Below, piece after piece: positions 61,365 through 64,000 of a DNA stretch of 64,000 bases (position 1 is its first letter; each line of letters opens with the position of its first letter). Both the position numbers and the translations under genes were made by a program. The DNA is taken from positions 4,402,001-4,466,000 of the forward strand of contig FNSS01000001.1 of NCBI GenBank assembly GCA_900104855.1, in the 5' to 3' direction. This DNA comes from Rhizobiales bacterium GAS188. Lineage in GTDB: Bacteria > Pseudomonadota > Alphaproteobacteria > Rhizobiales > Beijerinckiaceae. The notes beneath the pieces were generated by a model. That model worked only from the letters and a program-made list of their open reading frames with translations. It was not told the DNA's origin and did no database searches.

Positions 61365-61715
61365 TGGAATTCCCCCATCCGTCGCGAAGTTGGCGATTGC
61401 ATCGCGAATAGGCTTTTGCACCAGTTGACCAAGGCTGCCAAGGCTGCCTGAGAAAAGGCGCGGCTCGCCCTTCGTCGTCCAGGTCAAGGCTGGCGGGCGA
61501 TTCCGTTTTCCGCGCAGCCCATCGGAATTCCTGGGACGGGCTTCAGGCTCGCGGAAGGACGGCGGCATGAACAGCAAAGCTGACCTTGATGCGTTGCGCG
61601 CGACCGTGGAGCTCTTGTGCGCGCTGGCATATCCGAGCAATGTCCATGATCGTGCTCGGCTGTCAGAGACGCGAGCTGTCACACCGTCTGGCATAGCCTT
61701 CAAGGGGGGCAACAC
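61365..61715. promoter_or_regulatory. Intergenic region before the esterase gene
   Basis: 351 bases between divergent genes, no supported gene. AAGGGGGG at about 61702-61709 is the esterase ribosome site. An exact duplicate AAGGCTGCC (61431-61448) is present. I see no operator. Confidence 0.4.
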
Positions 61716-62675
61716 ATGCGACGCTATGTCTTGATCACGGGTCTCGCCTTGCTTTCGACGATGTTCGCGACCGCCATGATGCCGGCTCGCGCCGAGGATG
61801 CGGGGATGCCGCCCGACATTGCGGCCAAGATCAAGACCTTCGGCCGCGTCATCAATCCGCCGGAGGTCGCCGCGATCTATGCGCCGCTGCAGGCGCGCGA
61901 GCCCTATCCCGGCGTCAAGGTGACCCGCGACGTCAAATATGGGACCGCCGACCGCAATCTGCTCGATGTCTTCACGCCGGAAATCGCCGCCTCTCCGCGT
62001 CCCGTCTTGATCTTCGTCCATGGCGGCGGATTTGCCGCCGGCAACAAGCACAATGCCGGCGCGCCTTTTTACGACAACATCATGCTGGCGGCCGTCAAGA
62101 GCGGCGCAGTCGGCGTCAATATCACCTACAGGCTTGCTCCCGCCTACCAATGGCCGGCCGGGGCGGAAGATGTCGGCGCCTCGGTGCGCTGGGTCGTCGA
62201 CCATATCTCGGCTTTTGGCGGCGATCCCAGTCGTATCTATCTGATGGGACACTCCGCCGGAGCGGTCCATGTGGCGTCATTTCTGGCGGCGTTCGGGCCC
62301 TATGCGGCGAAGGGGACAGAGCTCGCTGGCGCCATCCTGGTGTCCGGGGAGTACGATCTGACGGCATTGACGCCCGGCGCGGCGGAGAAAGCCTATTTCG
62401 GCGAGGATACGAGCCAATATCGCGAGCGTTCGCCTTTGCCGGGATTGCTGAAGAGCAAGGTGCCGCTCCTCGTCGTGAATGCCGAGCTCGACCCGCCGAC
62501 CTTCATCCAGCAGGGGGAAGAATTGCGCGACAACCTGTGCAAGGAAGGCCGTTGCCCGACGACATTGGTGCTCGCCAACCACAGCCACATATCCGAACTC
62601 TACGCCATCAACACCAGCGACACGGTGCTGTGGAATTCGCTCTCGAAATTCATGCAGCAGGCAGGGGCACAATAG
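61716..62675 (+). CDS. Secreted alpha/beta-hydrolase esterase
   Basis: 319 aa with a signal peptide (YVLITGLALLSTMFATAMM). The fold is HSL/BD-FAE-like: oxyanion motif HGGGF (102-106), nucleophile Ser180 in GHSAG, acid Asp259 in NAELDPP, and the catalytic His in NHSHISE (His289 or His291). The expected role is hydrolysis of short-chain esters in the periplasm. Substrate is not evident from neighbours. Confidence 0.9.
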   Translation: MRRYVLITGLALLSTMFATAMMPARAEDAGMPPDIAAKIKTFGRVINPPEVAAIYAPLQAREPYPGVKVTRDVKYGTADRNLLDVFTPEIAASPRPVLIFVHGGGFAAGNKHNAGAPFYDNIMLAAVKSGAVGVNITYRLAPAYQWPAGAEDVGASVRWVVDHISAFGGDPSRIYLMGHSAGAVHVASFLAAFGPYAAKGTELAGAILVSGEYDLTALTPGAAEKAYFGEDTSQYRERSPLPGLLKSKVPLLVVNAELDPPTFIQQGEELRDNLCKEGRCPTTLVLANHSHISELYAINTSDTVLWNSLSKFMQQAGAQ

Positions 62676-62697
62676 TGATCCCGTCTGCTGGCTTGGT

Positions 62698-63228
62698 TCA
62701 GCTTTTGGCGCCGGCGCTGTTCACTTGCAGAAGCGCCAGCAGGCCTTTGAGGAGCTGTGCGGGACTCGGCGGGCAGCCGCGGATATGCAGATCGACCGGC
62801 ACGACGTTCGAGACCCCGCCGACGCTGGCATAGCTGTCGGCGAAGAAGCCGCCATCGACGGCGCAATCGCCGATGGCGACAACCCATTTGGGATCGGGCG
62901 TCGCCGCATAAGCGCGCTCAAGGGCCTCGCGCATATTCTTGGTGACTGGTCCCGTCACCATCAGCACGTCGGCATGGCGCGGCGAGGCGACGAAGCGAAG
63001 GCCGAAGCGCTCCATGTCGTAGAAGGCGTTGCCGAGCGCCTGCATCTCCAATTCGCAGCCATTGCAGGAACCGGCATCGACCGCGCGGATGGCGAGGCTG
63101 CGTCCGAGCCGTTGCCGCGCCTGGCGACCGACGGCGGCGGCAAGCTCGGCGAGCGCCGCATCGTCCGGCGCCGGGGGCGGCTCGGTCAGGGCCCCTTTGG
63201 TAACGCTCTCGAAGAGGATCTTGCGCAT
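62698..63228 (-). CDS. hyfI: NuoB-like [4Fe-4S] subunit of a group 4 hydrogenase
   Basis: 176 aa. The NuoB/HycG/HyfI fold is shown by GSCNGCELE (Cys55, Cys58), AIGDCAVDGG (Cys122) and HIRGCPPSP (Cys152), the four Cys that bind the proximal [4Fe-4S] cluster. The order and DAGSCNGCE start favour HyfI-type hydrogenase or related membrane complex over complex I NuoB. It is usually the last gene of a hyf-type operon, so the other subunits should lie upstream, beyond the right edge. An IS element now sits 15 bases before its start codon. Confidence 0.85.
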   Translation of the reverse strand: MRKILFESVTKGALTEPPPAPDDAALAELAAAVGRQARQRLGRSLAIRAVDAGSCNGCELEMQALGNAFYDMERFGLRFVASPRHADVLMVTGPVTKNMREALERAYAATPDPKWVVAIGDCAVDGGFFADSYASVGGVSNVVPVDLHIRGCPPSPAQLLKGLLALLQVNSAGAKS

Positions 63229-63243
63229 GACGGCCGGTCCTTA

Positions 63244-64000
63244 GAGGCTGACTGAAAAAAGAAAGTTGGGTGATTTCAATCTGTTGTGATTCCGTTGGGT
63301 TGCGAAGCTCAAAGGAGATCACGATGGCTTGGACTGAAACCACCCGCGCGCACTATCGGCGCGATGCGTTGCGCTACGCAAGCGATCTTACCGACGCGGA
63401 ATGGACGTTGATCGAGCCGTTTCTGCCGACGGCTTCGAAGGTTGGGCGGCCGAGAAAGACGGACTTGCGCTCGGTGGTGGAGGCGATCCTTTATATGGCG
63501 TCGACCGGCTGCCAATGGCGCGCGATCCCCAAGGATTTTCCGCCCTACTCGACAGTGCAAGGCTACTTCTACGCTTGGTCGCACAAGGGTTTGTTGGCGC
63601 ACATCAACCACATGCTGGTCATGGCCCTGCGCGAGATGGTCGGGCGAGAGGCCAGCCCCACGGCGGGCGTCATCGATAGCCAGTCGGTGAAGACCGCCGA
63701 ATGCGGCGGCCCCAGAGGCTTCGATGCGGGCAAGAAGCTCAAAGGCCGCAAACGCCATATCGTCACCGACACCGAGGGCCATCTGGTCGGCGTGCAGGTT
63801 CACCCCGCCGATATCCAAGACCGCGACGGCACACCGGACCTGCTGGCGTCGATCCGCTCGCTCTATCCGTGGCTGCGCCATGTCTTCGCCGACGGCGGCT
63901 ATGCCGGAGACAAGCTGCGCGACGCCATGACCACGCTCGGCCAATGGACTTTCGAGATCATCAAACGCTCCGACACCGCCAAGGGGTTCGAACTCCTGCC
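63244..64000 (+). mobile_element. IS5-family insertion sequence, left part
   Basis: The element appears to start at 63244 (GAGGCTGACTGAAAAAAG), directly after TTA (63241-63243), which fits the 3-bp TNA target sites of the IS1031-type subgroup. The right end is outside the window. It carries the transposase gene at 63324. Confidence 0.75.
63324..64000 (+). CDS. IS5-family DDE transposase, 3' truncated by window end
   Basis: 225 codons in the window with no stop. The N-terminal helix-rich DNA-binding part (LTDAEWTLIEPFLPTASKVG, STGCQWRAIPKDFPPYSTVQ) is the DUF4096-type domain of IS5 transposases. The catalytic domain shows the first Asp in GVIDSQSVK and the second in FADGGYAGDKL; the Glu lies beyond the edge. 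AAAGGAG lies 6 bases before the ATG. The frame is intact, so the element may be active. Confidence 0.92.
   Translation, partial: MAWTETTRAHYRRDALRYASDLTDAEWTLIEPFLPTASKVGRPRKTDLRSVVEAILYMASTGCQWRAIPKDFPPYSTVQGYFYAWSHKGLLAHINHMLVMALREMVGREASPTAGVIDSQSVKTAECGGPRGFDAGKKLKGRKRHIVTDTEGHLVGVQVHPADIQDRDGTPDLLASIRSLYPWLRHVFADGGYAGDKLRDAMTTLGQWTFEIIKRSDTAKGFELL

Noticed and set aside
61365-62270. N-terminal extension of the small membrane protein to 440 aa
   Set aside because: The extra 302 residues overlap the esterase gene in antisense; ATG 61364 has a ribosome site.
1-64000. CRISPR arrays, tRNA and rRNA genes
   Set aside because: No regularly spaced repeats with unique spacers and no tRNA- or rRNA-like sequence was seen on either strand.

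Overview
The window looks like chromosome of a high-GC alphaproteobacterium, most likely order Hyphomicrobiales (Rhizobiales). The evidence is dense GC-rich coding with ATGA-type start/stop overlaps, an alphaproteobacterial-type DnaA with a perfect CtrA-type site (TTAA-N7-TTAA) upstream, Liv-type and BMP-type uptake operons, and an IS5-family element. The genus cannot be fixed from sequence alone.

Layout. (1) 1-5624: start of an SbmA/BacA-like ABC transporter on the minus strand, then three cytosolic glycosidases on the plus strand (GH3, a PF10091/GH144-like enzyme, a GH13 alpha-glucosidase). (2) 5664-36276, minus strand: one 30.6-kb, tightly packed operon for an extracellular contractile injection system (eCIS, phage-tail-like particle). 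In order of transcription it encodes a degenerate receiver domain, a 39-aa ORF, a terminator-like protein, sheath, tube, tail-assembly chaperone, a low-complexity protein in the tape-measure slot, a hub-type domain protein, a small helical protein, a hub/OmpA/peptidoglycan-binding fusion, a caspase-fold protein, gpD-type hub, gpV-type spike, PAAR-like tip, gp25-like wedge, baseplate J, a giant gpI-like protein with eight repeats, an unknown protein, a beta-propeller/HhH giant, an AAA ATPase, a Pvc16-type DUF4255 protein and two DUF4157 metallopeptidase-domain proteins with different C-termini. A NarL/LuxR response regulator (36690-37457) sits upstream. (3) 38007-43351: a secreted serine hydrolase, a membrane protein with an L7/L12-like tail, dnaA, and a 1.1-kb region with DnaA boxes, a CtrA site and a 20-bp palindrome. 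(4) 43352-51801: exported amidohydrolase, OprD-like porin and a LivJHMGF-type ABC importer, plausibly one nutrient pathway across both membranes. (5) 51802-53923: a degraded patch with a long inverted repeat, a PIN toxin/antitoxin pair whose toxin is frameshifted, and a frameshifted gamma-glutamylcyclotransferase-like gene. (6) 53975-60022, minus: codA (cytosine deaminase) plus a BMP-family nucleobase/nucleoside ABC importer, with a 22-bp GntR-like operator between codA and the binding protein. (7) 60132-64000: orphan ParA, small membrane protein, secreted esterase, a HyfI/NuoB-like hydrogenase small subunit, and an IS5-family transposase inserted just upstream of it and running off the window.

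The most interesting system is the eCIS operon. Its core parts are recognisable. Several components look unusual: a His/Cys caspase-fold protein encoded within the hub genes, a hub protein fused to OmpA-like and peptidoglycan-binding modules that suggests anchoring in the cell wall, two candidate cargo proteins sharing a DUF4157 module, no recognisable long tape measure or receptor-binding fibre, and a receiver domain that has lost its phospho-acceptor as the first gene.
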